Shown here piece after piece: positions 63,904 to 64,000 of a DNA stretch of 64,000 nt. The notes below the pieces were generated by a model, which was not told the DNA's origin, searched no databases, and saw nothing but the letters and a program-made list of their open reading frames with translations. Location: the NCBI GenBank assembly GCA_016648135.1, contig JADDOH010001530.1, positions 62,001 to 126,000 on the forward strand. Reading direction: 5' to 3'. A program made the position numbers and the translations under genes. Positions within the stretch are counted from its first letter, which is position 1, and the number at the start of each line of letters is the position of its first letter. Source of the stretch: Agrypnia vestita (Eukaryota > Arthropoda > Insecta > Trichoptera > Phryganeidae).

Positions 63904-64000
63904 CTGAAAGTAATAATATCGATTAAATTTAAAGTTTTCAAAAAATTAATACAACGATTTTAGGTAAAACGTACTATCAAAACATACATGGCCACCGACT
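63054..64000 (-). repeat. Tandem array of 155/156-bp exon-intron units
   Basis: Seven units, the last cut by the window end. 72-bp blocks lie at 63054-63125, 63209-63280, 63365-63436, 63521-63592, 63676-63747, 63832-63903 and 63988-64000 (partial). Spacers of 83-84 bp begin with a GT donor and end with a TATTACTTTCAG acceptor on the minus strand. Units 2, 3 and 4 are closest to units 5, 6 and 7, a higher-order period of 467 bp. Confidence 0.85.

Noticed and set aside
63054..64000. CRISPR-like array
   Set aside because: The spacers are as repeated as the 72-bp blocks and the setting is eukaryotic with splice sites.

Overview
The window looks like nuclear DNA of an arthropod, most likely an insect: it is AT-rich, has no operons or ribosome-binding sites, carries introns with GT..AG borders, and is densely filled with insect-type transposable elements. 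The order is not fixed by anything I can see; a beetle-like repeat mix is only a guess. I found no convincing host protein-coding gene. Almost every long reading frame that can be recognised belongs to a mobile element.

Layout. 1-3.4 kb: a foldback MITE, two SINEs and a 5'-truncated non-LTR retrotransposon with tandem repeats in its 3' UTR. 3.4-10.3 kb: SINE, non-LTR and Penelope-like (PLE) fragments and a small TIR element. 10.36-13.03 kb: an LTR-like repeat split by a decayed piggyBac element bounded by TTAA. 13-22.5 kb: SINE and non-LTR fragments, a cluster of heat-shock-element motifs, a TA microsatellite, large foldback elements, PLE termini with hammerhead-ribozyme-like motifs and an LTR-like unit. 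23.8-26.8 kb: non-LTR remnants. 26.77-30.13 kb: a pogo/Tigger-type DNA transposon with a nearly intact DDE transposase that ends in a PHD-like finger; a non-LTR fragment has inserted into its helix-turn-helix region. 30.4-48 kb: a Cys-rich pseudogene, a Harbinger-type MITE, tandem repeats, perfect palindromes, more PLE ribozyme-like motifs, two more copies of the LTR-like repeat and a foldback element holding a tRNA-like sequence. 48-60 kb: a non-LTR 3' end, two more tRNA-like foldback copies, more copies of the main foldback families and a PLE GIY-YIG endonuclease relic. 60.6-64 kb: a minus-strand P-element/THAP9-type transposase gene with its three catalytic acidic residues and one frameshift.

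The most unusual structure is just 5' of that P-type transposase. At least seven tandem units of about 156 bp run off the window end. Each contains a 72-bp open segment bordered by a 3' splice site (polypyrimidine-AG) and a 5' splice site (GTATGT or GTAAGT). 72 bp is 24 codons, phase 0 on both sides, and joins in frame to the transposase exon. This looks like a tandemly multiplied mini-exon that would add a variable number of 24-residue repeats to the protein. Other signals worth a second look are the recurrent hammerhead-like motifs that all carry one extra nucleotide after the CUGANGA box, a foldback family that carries a tRNA-like body, and a roughly 150-bp cluster of GAAnnTTC arrays.
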